NCBI RefSeq assembly: GCF_007197775.1 | Contig: NZ_CP041638.1 | Coordinates: forward strand, 124,001-188,000 | Origin: Thalassotalea sp. PS06 | GTDB taxonomy: Bacteria > Pseudomonadota > Gammaproteobacteria > Enterobacterales > Alteromonadaceae | Length of the DNA: 64,000 nt | Direction: 5' to 3' | Shown: positions 26,695 through 35,633 of the stretch, one piece after another | Layout of the letters: every line of letters starts with the position of its first letter | How positions within the stretch are numbered: the stretch's first letter is position 1 | Translations under genes and position numbers: made by a program | The notes under the pieces: model-generated | The model's database searches: none | The model's input: only the letters and a program-made list of their open reading frames with translations | Told to the model about the DNA's origin: nothing

Positions 26695-27810
26695 ATGAAT
26701 ATATTGGAGATCGTTCAGTCCCTGGATAAAGGTGGTCGAACCGTGCGGTTCGTCGACACAGTTTTAGGGCTGCGTAGAAAAGGGATGACTGTCTTTCCTT
26801 TTTCTCTCAAATCACCAGACAGAGCGCTGAATGTCGATGACATTTGTGTTATTCCTCGTCATCAGGGGTATAACTTTTCTTTAGTCTGGCAACTCGTCGA
26901 TATCATTCGCCGTAATCAAATCGATGTCGTTCATGCTCATTGCGAATATACCCAGTTTTACGCTGGACTTGCTTGTAAAATCACCCGGATCCCAATTGTT
27001 GCGACCATGCATCGTTCTGATCTGAGCAAATATCAGCCATCATTGCTGAACTTTTGTCTGCGTTACATTGTCGACCTGTTTGTCGCTGTTTCTAAAGATC
27101 GACAAACTAAACTGATTGACCAGCTTTCTATTCCTTCTGGTAAAACCTGCGTGGTCCATGGCGGGGTCGAAAAAACCCAGAGAGTAGAGGAAAATCAGCG
27201 CCTGATGGTGCGCAATAAACTGAATATTCCTGCCGATGTCTTTGTGTTGTTCAGTCTCGGTCACCTAGGGGAAATAAAGGGGCATCACCACACCATTCGC
27301 GCGCTTCAGTATATCGATAATAAAAATGTACACCTATATATTGCCGGCTCAGGCGAAGAGCAGGAAAAACAATCGCTACAGCAACTCGTCGAACAACATC
27401 AGCTGCAGGAGCGTGTGCATTTTATTGGCCAGACCGATATAGCCAATGAATGGATGCAAGCCTGCGATATTTTCATTCAGCCCTCGTTAGAGGAGGCTTT
27501 TGGCCTGGTCTTTATCGAAGCCGGCGCATTTGCCAAGCCAGTAATCGCTACCAGCGTTGGGGGCATTAAAGAGATTATCTTAAATAATCAAACCGGACTT
27601 TTGGTGGAACCCGGGCAGCCAAAAGAACTGGCCGCTGCGATTGAACTACTTCAGGGTGACCAAACGATTCGTAATTCATTTGGTGATAATGGCTTTAACA
27701 GAGTTCATCAAAAATTTTTGCTCGAGCACATGATTAATCGATATCAGCTATTATTTAATGATTTGGTTACCTCCAGAGATTCATTATGGAGCAAACTATG
27801 GTCACGATAA
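26695..27810 (+). CDS. Glycosyltransferase family 4
   Basis: A 371-residue GT-B enzyme with N-terminal start ILEIVQSLDKGGRTVRF and a C-terminal Glycos_transf_1 domain: FSLGHLGEIKGHHHTIRAL, then PSLEEAFGLVFIEAGAFAK and VIATSVGGIKEII. It starts a two-gene plus-strand operon; its last 25 bases overlap the next GT2 gene in another frame. It is of the same family as the divergent GT4 gene to its left but not an obvious recent duplicate. Confidence 0.86.
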   Translation: MNILEIVQSLDKGGRTVRFVDTVLGLRRKGMTVFPFSLKSPDRALNVDDICVIPRHQGYNFSLVWQLVDIIRRNQIDVVHAHCEYTQFYAGLACKITRIPIVATMHRSDLSKYQPSLLNFCLRYIVDLFVAVSKDRQTKLIDQLSIPSGKTCVVHGGVEKTQRVEENQRLMVRNKLNIPADVFVLFSLGHLGEIKGHHHTIRALQYIDNKNVHLYIAGSGEEQEKQSLQQLVEQHQLQERVHFIGQTDIANEWMQACDIFIQPSLEEAFGLVFIEAGAFAKPVIATSVGGIKEIILNNQTGLLVEPGQPKELAAAIELLQGDQTIRNSFGDNGFNRVHQKFLLEHMINRYQLLFNDLVTSRDSLWSKLWSR

Positions 27811-28766
27811 TTATTTCACCCCGGGATCGGTATTCAGGCGTACTTGAATGTATTCGCCTGGTTTATGAACACACACCAATGCCGTTCAAGGTTATAGTCC
27901 TGGATCTTGGTTATCCCAAACAGTTACGGGCGCAAATAGAAGAGCTACTGATTCCTCACGATAATGCCACCATTATCTCTTTGGGTCTGATGACACCTAT
28001 GCGGGCAATTGCCAGAATTCGCGGTCGAATTGATACCAAATTTACCATGCTATTGGATAATGATTCCCAGACAACACCCGGCTGGTTGCCGCCGTTACTT
28101 GAGGTTGCTGAGGATGATGACGTTGCAGTTGTTAACCCGTTAACGTTAGAGAAAGAAGGCGTCGATGCCGGTGCTATGTTGCGGACCCATTTGTATACCA
28201 ATGAAATTCGCAGCATCGATGTTTCCGGCGTTAAGTACCTCATTGAATCAAAGAGCTATCGTCGGAGTTTACCTGAGGCATTGCCCAAAGAAATTCGTGC
28301 ATCCGATATGTTTGAATTGCATGGCGTACTATTTCGCACTGATATACTGAAAACTCTGGAAATTCCAGATATGGTTATCCGAGAGCACATCGATATTGGT
28401 CTGCAATTGCACCGCATGGGTAAGAAAGTATTATCTCAGCCTAATTCTGTGGTTATCTTCGATAATCTGGGTACACGGATGGCACTAAGTGATATGCGTT
28501 ATTTTTTCCATCGTTGGTCGAAAAAATTGTGTTGGCATTCAGCACGGGAATTTGAGCGCCGATGGGGGCTTAACTTTTATTCAGAAGATGCCATGTATTT
28601 ATGGGTATTCAGACGGCGGGTATTTTTAATCTGTCGATGGCTGTATTTGCCTATTCCGGTTGCTAATAAACTAACCGGCGCAGCGGCAAGATTGTATAAC
28701 CTGTTCAATCCGGTTTGGGAACCGCTCGAGGATCCTATCAGCAAGTCTGAGCGATATTTACCTTAG
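27786..28766 (+). CDS. Glycosyltransferase family 2
   Basis: A 326-residue GT-A-fold protein beginning MVTIIISPRDRYSGVLECI, with the metal-binding triad-like LLDNDSQTTPGWL near residues 93-105 and EHIDIGLQLHRMGKK downstream. It has no membrane segments. It is translationally coupled to the GT4 gene by a 25-base overlap and ends just before a strong terminator, so this pair forms a complete transcription unit. It likely adds a sugar to the repeat unit; donor unknown. Confidence 0.8.
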   Translation: MEQTMVTIIISPRDRYSGVLECIRLVYEHTPMPFKVIVLDLGYPKQLRAQIEELLIPHDNATIISLGLMTPMRAIARIRGRIDTKFTMLLDNDSQTTPGWLPPLLEVAEDDDVAVVNPLTLEKEGVDAGAMLRTHLYTNEIRSIDVSGVKYLIESKSYRRSLPEALPKEIRASDMFELHGVLFRTDILKTLEIPDMVIREHIDIGLQLHRMGKKVLSQPNSVVIFDNLGTRMALSDMRYFFHRWSKKLCWHSAREFERRWGLNFYSEDAMYLWVFRRRVFLICRWLYLPIPVANKLTGAAARLYNLFNPVWEPLEDPISKSERYLP

Positions 28767-28798
28767 TTTTTCACATCCCTAAAGCCTCATTAACAAAG

Positions 28799-28847
28799 CC
28801 CCTTTAGAACCGCTTTTACCGGATTAAAGGGGTTGTTTGTTATTTTT
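28799..28847 (+). terminator. Rho-independent terminator after the GT4-GT2 pair
   Basis: CCCCTTTA at 28799-28806 pairs with TAAAGGGG at 28825-28832, with a smaller internal ACCG/CGG pairing in the loop. A T-rich tract follows (TTGTTTGTTATTTTT). Confidence 0.75.
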
Positions 28848-28860
28848 ACATACCTGATTT

Positions 28861-28900
28861 GAATATAATGCCTATCAATACTAAGCCACTGATTATATTC
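28861..28900. repeat. 9-base inverted repeat upstream of a GT2 gene
   Basis: GAATATAAT at 28861-28869 is exactly complementary to ATTATATTC at 28892-28900. It lies about 100 bases before the GT2 gene at 29004 and might be an operator or mRNA stem; it may also be chance in AT-rich DNA. Confidence 0.3.
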
Positions 28901-29003
28901 ATATTTTTATAGTGGCCTAAAGATTGCAGCTTATAAGAAAACAATAGCAACTGGAGTTTTCTTTACCAGTTAAACCAGGGTTTGAGAGTTTACAGGAGTT
29001 AGG

Positions 29004-29834
29004 ATGCAGGTCAGCGTGGTCATTCCTTTTTTCAAGGATTATCAATATTTTCCAGAAGCTTTAGAGTCAGTCCGGCGGCAAAGTCACCAGGCGGCAGAAA
29101 TTATTGTTGTAAATGATGGTAAGGACGCTGAGTCGGAAAAGTATCTAAGTCAATTTGACGATATTATCGTGATCCACTTACTCAAAAATCAGGGTTCGGC
29201 CGCGGCTCGAAATGCTGGCATTAGCGCGGCGGTTGGTCCCTGGATTGCCTTTCTCGATGCCGATGATGTTTGGATGGAAAATAAACTGGCGATGCAGGTT
29301 AAGTTTCTTACCGATAATCCTCATTTCGATGGTTGTCATACCGGAGTATGTACTTTCAATCATCAGGGTATTCAAAATACCTACCTAAACAAACCCGGAA
29401 GTCTGAATGTTGCCGATATGCTGATTGATACCCATATCTTACCCAGTGCGTTTATGATTCGTCGTCAGGCGCTTCTCGATATTAATCTATTTGATGTAAA
29501 TTTCCGTTGTAAGCAAGATCAGGAATTAACACTTCGCCTTGCTGTCGCTGGATACCAGGTTGGCTTTATTAATCAGTGCTTAATAAAGCTACGTCGCATG
29601 GATCATGGCAACACCACTTCAAGCGGCCATAAGATTATCGCCGGCGCCTGGTTGATGCTACGTAAACATTGGAATTTGTATCGCCAGTACCCTGGCAGCC
29701 TGTCTAGATTTGTGTATTATTCGTTGATGACAGCCGGTGGCAAAATGCAGGGTTTGCAGCGTAAAAGCTGTTTCATCCTTGGCAAGACCATGACCTGGGT
29801 TTTCCCGGCATTACGTTCAGCAACCAATAGCTAA
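29004..29834 (+). CDS. Glycosyltransferase family 2
   Basis: A 276-residue classical GT2 starting VSVVIPFFKDYQYFPEALESV. It carries IIVVNDGKDAES, NQGSAAARNAGI and the metal-binding FLDADDVW near residues 85-92. RCKQDQELTLRLAVAGY supplies the later acidic motif. A good AGGAG precedes the ATG. It ends 20 bases before the stop of the opposing exosortase gene, and no terminator is visible in that short gap. It probably adds one sugar of the repeat unit. Confidence 0.88.
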   Translation: MQVSVVIPFFKDYQYFPEALESVRRQSHQAAEIIVVNDGKDAESEKYLSQFDDIIVIHLLKNQGSAAARNAGISAAVGPWIAFLDADDVWMENKLAMQVKFLTDNPHFDGCHTGVCTFNHQGIQNTYLNKPGSLNVADMLIDTHILPSAFMIRRQALLDINLFDVNFRCKQDQELTLRLAVAGYQVGFINQCLIKLRRMDHGNTTSSGHKIIAGAWLMLRKHWNLYRQYPGSLSRFVYYSLMTAGGKMQGLQRKSCFILGKTMTWVFPALRSATNS

Positions 29835-29854
29835 ATGTACCGGCTCTTCAGCGG

Positions 29855-31210
29855 TTAATTTTCATTTGCTAGCAATGGTTCGCATTGCATATCACAATAC
29901 CTGAATTGCCAGACAAGTCGGTCGTCGGCAGAAGACTCCAACATCGATTTGATGCGCATTAACTTAAACTTTCTGACATTGGATGTTCGAAAATCATTCC
30001 GTTGATACCAAAGCTGCAGGTGCGCCTGTTTGCGACCTCTTTGCAAGATATATTCAACACTCTTTCCATGGTCGCGAAACTGCACCACATACCAGCCAGT
30101 CGGTAACACTTCATTGTCATAATAGCTCGGCTTACAATCCAGATCGTCACAGAAAAACTGATAGATTTGTTCAACACCGACTTGTTCAAAGCCAGATAAA
30201 GGTAGTTGTTGCAAACGAGAATAAAACTTGATGTCAGCGCTTGGATATTGGTCACTAGCGGTTGCAATATCTACCGTGTCTCTGCCGGACATTAACAATG
30301 TCGATGAGCTGGAAACTACCAGAAATGCGGTTAGGATTGCGGAAACTTTATTCACCGAAGTGTCTGAAGCGCTATTATCGGCACTTTTTTCGTTATCGTC
30401 AGCGAGCTTATTGCCCAGATAAAACAAAGCAAACATGAAAGGAATGTATAGATACCAGCCAAAGTTGTTGTGGTCAGTCATTAATTCACTTTCCATGTTG
30501 GTGTATTGACCAATTAAAATCAGGCTTACGATACGAATCCAATTGGTGAATAATGCCCCAAAAATAGCAAAGCCAAAAAAGATTGCACCTGATCGCCAGT
30601 TTCGAATGTACAGGTATATGTATAAGCTGCTAATTGCTAAAGAGACGAGTAAATATCTGAGCCCGCTGCAGCCATTGGCTACCTCAAATGTACCAGCAGG
30701 CAAACTAATGAATTGTTGTTCGACATAAAACGGGATATTGGTAAATTGCAACATGAAGGTAGCGGCCGCAACCGACATGTCCTGCAAAATGCCCGTTAAC
30801 GCACCCCACATAGGCATCAGAAAGATTAAATAGGCAGTGGGAAAAAGTAACGCGATTCGAGTATTGAAAACCATCATGCTGGCACTGGCTGTTACCAGAA
30901 GAAGCGAAAACCAGTAGCCAAGGCTAATTTGTGCGCGAACGGTTAAAATTAGTAGCGCACAGGACCCAAGCAAGACGAATAATGATAGTAATGAGAACCG
31001 CTCTCTAAGTTCTAATTTACCTTGTTTGGCTGCATCATAAAAAAGGTACCCACAAATCACCGGGATCAGATAAGCATGGGAATAAGTACCATCATCGAAA
31101 CTATGTCGCCATAATGTTTTGAGGATTGGTACATTTACCGCCGCGATGAGCACAATTAAACCCAAGAGCAGGTAAAGAGGACGGTACTGACGATTCAAAA
31201 TAGCTTCCAT
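29855..31210 (-). CDS. xrtA: Exosortase A (EpsH-type transpeptidase) with unusual C-terminal domain
   Basis: A 451-residue integral membrane protein with about eight membrane segments in the first 270 residues. The catalytic trio is visible: Cys181 in ANGCSGLRYL, Arg226 in NWIRIVSL and His247 in DHNNFGWYLY. The family cleaves PEP-CTERM sorting signals of exported proteins. After one more membrane segment (about 289-308) comes a domain of about 140 residues with two cysteine pairs, CDDLDC and CDMQC, which does not look like standard EpsI. The gene follows a sulfotransferase gene by 25 bases on the same strand. AAGGA lies 13 bases before the ATG. No PEP-CTERM substrate is encoded in the window. 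Confidence 0.88.
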   Translation of the reverse strand: MEAILNRQYRPLYLLLGLIVLIAAVNVPILKTLWRHSFDDGTYSHAYLIPVICGYLFYDAAKQGKLELRERFSLLSLFVLLGSCALLILTVRAQISLGYWFSLLLVTASASMMVFNTRIALLFPTAYLIFLMPMWGALTGILQDMSVAAATFMLQFTNIPFYVEQQFISLPAGTFEVANGCSGLRYLLVSLAISSLYIYLYIRNWRSGAIFFGFAIFGALFTNWIRIVSLILIGQYTNMESELMTDHNNFGWYLYIPFMFALFYLGNKLADDNEKSADNSASDTSVNKVSAILTAFLVVSSSSTLLMSGRDTVDIATASDQYPSADIKFYSRLQQLPLSGFEQVGVEQIYQFFCDDLDCKPSYYDNEVLPTGWYVVQFRDHGKSVEYILQRGRKQAHLQLWYQRNDFRTSNVRKFKLMRIKSMLESSADDRLVWQFRYCDMQCEPLLANEN

Positions 31211-31235
31211 GAGAAATAGTAATTCCTTGTTTGGT

Positions 31236-32261
31236 TTATATGCCAGGTTGTAACAGGGTATTTTTCAACCATTGTTTACTCTGCCTCATGAGTAAATAAC
31301 CCGACGCCATGATTCGCACTCCCCATTGTTTTAGTACAAATGTCGTTGGCCGGGATAGCTCATAGCCCATAGCCTCCAGAGTTTTTCCAGCGACCGCTTC
31401 AAAGCAAATTAATTGATAATGACTGAGTTCCTGTTGCCACCTTTGAGCTTTGCTGGCATCAATTTCAGGTTTTACATACAGTTCAATGTTGTCTTGTCTT
31501 ATCAGTTGGTTATCGAGGATATTTTGATAGTAATCCTGATTCAATTGATCTACCTCGACGTCTAAAAGCCTGGCTATGCGATAGTAAACGCTTTCGGGAT
31601 CTTTCAACAAATCCTCGTAATGGATGCAGATAAACTGGCGGGGGATCGCCATGCCGGCGCGCTGAGCAGAGGTTACAAATCGTTGCCACTGCCAGGCGAT
31701 ATTGAATGGTGATTTGGGGTATTGGCGCGAGTTGGGGTGAAATCGCCGTTCTAACATTGACTGATATGCAGCCCTTCCATCTCTGACAATATGGATGAAT
31801 ATTGCCTCTGGAAAAATTTTATGAAGTACCGGGATATGCGCGGCGAAATAGGGGACTTTGCAGCCCCAGCGGTGTTTATTATCCAGACGGTTTAAGAAAG
31901 CCTGGTAAATGCATTCAATTAAGCCTCTGAGATTAATTGATGGCCGCATTTCTATCAGCTTTTCAATGGCTTTTCTGTCAACATGCCACTGACTAAAGGT
32001 GTTGTTGTCATGGGTAAAAAGATCTTCTATTAAAAACTCGATTTCGGCGGCGGTTAAGGTTTTCTTGCAATCCTGGTTTAGCAGATAGTAAAAGCGCAAA
32101 ATGAAATCATCTTCCGGTGGGATCGCAAGTTCTTCAATGGCTGACAGTTTTACCTGTAGCAAAGTTGTACCCGATCTCGGGCAGCCAACGATAAACACTG
32201 GGTTGCATGCTGGGGTAGTGGGGATTGAGCCAGTATTCACCTTATTGTTATTTTCCTTCAT
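31236..32261 (-). CDS. Sulfotransferase family protein
   Basis: A 341-residue protein with the PAPS loop VGCPRSGTTLLQ at 25-36 and the 3'-phosphate region HIVRDGRAAYQSML near 170-185. WGCKVPYFAAHIPVL matches the conserved core of family-1-like sulfotransferases. It likely sulfates the exopolysaccharide or a tyrosine/glycan target, using PAPS in the cytoplasm. It begins the two-gene minus-strand unit that ends with exosortase A. It differs clearly from the sulfotransferase at 19.3 kb, so the locus could place sulfate at two positions. Confidence 0.84.
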   Translation of the reverse strand: MKENNNKVNTGSIPTTPACNPVFIVGCPRSGTTLLQVKLSAIEELAIPPEDDFILRFYYLLNQDCKKTLTAAEIEFLIEDLFTHDNNTFSQWHVDRKAIEKLIEMRPSINLRGLIECIYQAFLNRLDNKHRWGCKVPYFAAHIPVLHKIFPEAIFIHIVRDGRAAYQSMLERRFHPNSRQYPKSPFNIAWQWQRFVTSAQRAGMAIPRQFICIHYEDLLKDPESVYYRIARLLDVEVDQLNQDYYQNILDNQLIRQDNIELYVKPEIDASKAQRWQQELSHYQLICFEAVAGKTLEAMGYELSRPTTFVLKQWGVRIMASGYLLMRQSKQWLKNTLLQPGI

Positions 32262-32490
32262 CGTGAAAAACGTCCGATATTACCTGTCTACTTATTTCTA
32301 GTTCAGAATCAGGGAAATATCTAGGTTGTTGAATGTGTTGCAGAAGAATTTTTAAACGGCAAAAACTATCGTCACCAAAGGCGCTTTCCGCTGTCTGCTT
32401 GCTGGTAATTCAGCGCAATCTGAAATCTACCTCATATGTTGCAAAATTTAACCTATACTAAAATTCGAGTTTTGCTGATTAATATCAACC

Positions 32491-32759
32491 TTATACCAAT
32501 CCCAGTAAGTTTGTGCACAACTCAGAGTTAGGGCCGAGGTTCATTTACAACATAGATTTTATTGATATAGTCATTCTATATTAATGAAATATAGGGCAGT
32601 AAATGGGCCTCTCACTAACTCCCTACGGGCGAGTTTTAAAGGCGTTTATCCTGCGTTACTGATTTTGACAATGGAGTGACCATTCTCTGCAATCGAAGCC
32701 TTGTCTAAACGCCTTTAAATTCTCACTGAGTGAGCAATAATTTAATGGGATTGGTATTA
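32491..32759. mobile_element. MITE-like repeat, copy 1
   Basis: A 269-base non-coding element with terminal inverted repeats TTATACCAATCCCA and TGGGATTGGTATTA (13 of 14 bases match). An internal inverted repeat pairs TTTAAAGGCGTTTA with TAAACGCCTTTAAA, and another stem lies near 32560-32595. Its reverse complement aligns end to end, without gaps, with 40115-40383 at about 90% identity (28 mismatches by hand). It has no open frame, so movement would need a transposase in trans. It fills most of the 559-base gap before prsT; the remaining 32262-32490 shows only AT-rich DNA. Confidence 0.85.
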
Positions 32760-32820
32760 GTTGGTATTGGTTGTTCGGCTTTTAAATCAAATGCTTAACA
32801 AGCAATCGCAAGGAAGAATA

Positions 32821-35580
32821 ATGAAAACTAAGTTAAATTCCCTGTTATTCCTGTTGATTTGTCTCATCCCTCTGGCGGCGTGCCAGCCGGATAAGAGTGA
32901 ACAGGAGTATATTGATAGCGCCCTGCAGCTGATGGCTGACAATGATTATCAGGCCGCCAGTATCGAACTGAAAAATGCGGTTCGGGTAGCGCCGGCTAGT
33001 GGCAAGGCAAGGCTGTTACTAGGTAAATCGTACCTGCTCGAAGGTTCATTACAGGGGGCTCAAAAGGAATTACAACGAGCGCTAGACCTTAATTATGACG
33101 CTGACCAGGTAATGCCACTGCTGGTAAGAGCCAATGTTTTCTTGCTGGATTTTGATGAAATCAAAGAAAATGTTGATACCGCCATTCAACTTTCACCGGT
33201 TACACAACAGGAAATACAGGCTTTAGCCGGTATTTCAATGTCTATGGCAGGTGACGTAGAACCCGGCATGGAGTTGCTTTCAAAGGTTATTACTAACGAA
33301 CAAAACAAAGACCTATATTACAAATTAAGCCAGGCTTGGTTTGCCGCTTACAATGAACAACTTCCTCAGGCCGTAGATATTGTCTCTGAACTTCGTAGCC
33401 AGGATTCGGAATTTCTCGATGCCACTCTGGTGCTTGCCAATCTGCAAAGAATGAATAGACAGCTTGAGCAATCTGCCGAGACTTACAAAACCTATGTTGA
33501 CAAGTATCCTTTCAACTATCTAGCTCAGCTCAGTTACATTAATGTGTTGATCCGTGATGGACAAATGGATGTCGCTGAATCTCAGGTTGATGGTTTGCTG
33601 GGTATCTATCCTAACTCGCCTATAGCCAACGAGTACAAGGCTGAGCTTCTTACCCTGAGGGGAGAGTATAAGAGTGCGGTTGAATACGCCACGGTTGCAT
33701 TAACCGGTCAGCCAAATCTGGTGAAATCCAATCTGGTTGCTGGTGTTGCTAACTATCATCTGCAAAATTACGAATCCGCCTATCGCCATCTGAGTATTAT
33801 TGAAAACGATATTCCCAATGACCACATCGGCAATAAAATTTTTTCAATGGTTAAGCTCAAGCTCGGTTATGTTGATGAAGCGGTTGCAAGTATCGAGCAA
33901 TTAGACGAGATCACTGCTCAGGATTTTACCTTGGTCGCTAATACATCCCAGGCACTGATCCGCAAAGGCGATAAGTCGCAGGCGAGTAAATACATCGAAA
34001 AACTCGACGAAATGGATGTAAATGATTCGCAGACTCTGGGCCAGCGGGGAGCGTTAAAATTATCAGTGCAGGATGATACCGGTATTGATGATTTAAAACG
34101 GGCTCTGGAAATTGACCCGGATTTTGATCGGGCAAGGTTAACCTTGCTGCTTAACTATGTCAAAAGCAAAAACTATCGCGAAGCAATGGATATTGCTGAA
34201 GACTGGGTTAAACAAAAGCCTGAAGATGATCAGGGTTATTTAGCCAGAGGTGTTGTTTATCGAGCCCAGGGTGAAAATGATAAAGCTACGGCGGAATTTA
34301 AAACCGCGTTAACGAAAGTTGAAAATAGCCCGGGTGCATTATTTAACCTTGCGTTGTTTGATATCCAAAATCGTCGTCCTCAGGAGGCCAATGAGCGGCT
34401 TGAACAATTGTTGACGCACCAACCTGATCATAGAGGCGGCCTGGATTTAATCATCACTAATGCCAGTAATCTCGACAACAAAAATGAAGTTATCGACTTT
34501 CTTCAGGATTTGTCGAAACAGCATCCTGATCAGGTAAATCTGAAAATTGCACAGGCCAAAGCGTTAGATAACGTTGGCCGCCGAAGCGAAGGCCTCGAGC
34601 TACTGGCGAGCATGGCAAATAATGAGTCTAACCCTGACGTCTATTACCGTGTTTTCGCTAAAATGGCGATTGCCGAAAAACAATATCAAAGAGCGGAAAA
34701 CCTATATCTGGCTCAGATAGAAAATAATGCCGATAATTTTGAAGCCTATCAGGGGTATCTTTACACCTTAGAGATGCAGAAAAAGTATCAGCAGGCATAC
34801 ACCCAGGTTAAGAAAGCTCAGGAACGCTTTCCACAACAGGAAAACCTGAAGTTGGTCGAGGCTAACTATCTGTTGCTTTCAAACTCCATGGATCGTGCCC
34901 GAGATGTTATCGAAGACATTGACCCAAGTGCTGTCAATGAAATTGGTTACCTTAAATTAAGATCTAAATTCCACTTTCAGGCCAATGAAAACGAAGAAGC
35001 GAAAGAATACGCCCAACCGTTACATCAGCGCCAACCTGATCCTACCAACAGCTTTTTGTATGCGCAGATACTGCAACGTCTCGATGAAAAAGACACGGCC
35101 TTGGATGTTGTCAATGGTGCCCTGGAGCAAGACGCTTCAAACCTGGCTCTGAAAAATCTTAAAGCGGAATTAACCAGTGAATCTAATCCGGCAGAGGCCT
35201 TAGCAATTTATAAAGAGATTGCCGAGCGTTATCCAAATAGTTTTGTGGTATTGAACAACCTTGCCTGGTCAGCGATTCAGGCGGAGCAGTACGAACTGGG
35301 CCTGGACAGTGCGAAAAAAGCCGCCCAACTCGCACCTCAGCAACCGCAAGTCATGGATACCCTGGCTGTGGCGCATATGAAAATGGGGCAATATGACACC
35401 GCCGAAACTTTACTGATAGAAGCTAAAGAAGCGTTGCCGGGCAATGAAGAGATATTGTTGCATTATGCTGAAGTTTTGATTTATCTGAATAAGATAAGTG
35501 AATCGGAACAGGTATTAGAAACCGTTGCAACCAGTGAAAAAAAAGAGAGAGTGTTAAAGTTATTGGCCAATAAGAGTTAA
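32821..35580 (+). CDS. prsT: XrtA/PEP-CTERM system TPR-repeat lipoprotein PrsT
   Basis: A 919-residue lipoprotein with lipobox IPLAAC near residue 22 and then tetratricopeptide repeats along nearly its whole length (for example DNDYQAASIELKNAVRVAP and QYELGLDSAKKAAQLAP). Length and repeat pattern fit PrsT (TIGR02917-like) of exosortase A systems, a presumed periplasmic scaffold for polymer assembly. ATG 32821 with AAGGAAG upstream is taken; the longer frame starting at 32761 would run into the MITE-like repeat. The prsK/prsR regulators often linked to prsT are not in this window. Confidence 0.85.
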   Translation: MKTKLNSLLFLLICLIPLAACQPDKSEQEYIDSALQLMADNDYQAASIELKNAVRVAPASGKARLLLGKSYLLEGSLQGAQKELQRALDLNYDADQVMPLLVRANVFLLDFDEIKENVDTAIQLSPVTQQEIQALAGISMSMAGDVEPGMELLSKVITNEQNKDLYYKLSQAWFAAYNEQLPQAVDIVSELRSQDSEFLDATLVLANLQRMNRQLEQSAETYKTYVDKYPFNYLAQLSYINVLIRDGQMDVAESQVDGLLGIYPNSPIANEYKAELLTLRGEYKSAVEYATVALTGQPNLVKSNLVAGVANYHLQNYESAYRHLSIIENDIPNDHIGNKIFSMVKLKLGYVDEAVASIEQLDEITAQDFTLVANTSQALIRKGDKSQASKYIEKLDEMDVNDSQTLGQRGALKLSVQDDTGIDDLKRALEIDPDFDRARLTLLLNYVKSKNYREAMDIAEDWVKQKPEDDQGYLARGVVYRAQGENDKATAEFKTALTKVENSPGALFNLALFDIQNRRPQEANERLEQLLTHQPDHRGGLDLIITNASNLDNKNEVIDFLQDLSKQHPDQVNLKIAQAKALDNVGRRSEGLELLASMANNESNPDVYYRVFAKMAIAEKQYQRAENLYLAQIENNADNFEAYQGYLYTLEMQKKYQQAYTQVKKAQERFPQQENLKLVEANYLLLSNSMDRARDVIEDIDPSAVNEIGYLKLRSKFHFQANENEEAKEYAQPLHQRQPDPTNSFLYAQILQRLDEKDTALDVVNGALEQDASNLALKNLKAELTSESNPAEALAIYKEIAERYPNSFVVLNNLAWSAIQAEQYELGLDSAKKAAQLAPQQPQVMDTLAVAHMKMGQYDTAETLLIEAKEALPGNEEILLHYAEVLIYLNKISESEQVLETVATSEKKERVLKLLANKS

Positions 35581-35603
35581 TGTGGCTCAATTAATTTAAT
35601 CTG

Positions 35604-35633
35604 GAAAGGCTACTCAGTAGCCTTTTCTTTTGT
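35604..35633 (+). terminator. Terminator after prsT
   Basis: AAAGGCTACT and AGTAGCCTTT form a ten-pair stem with a one-base loop in linear terms, followed by TTCTTTTGTCTTTTTT. It overlaps the last codons of the opposing yibQ-like gene. Confidence 0.75.

Noticed and set aside
32491..32759. Insertion sequence
   Set aside because: No transposase frame exists in this copy or in the one at 40115; a non-autonomous element fits better.
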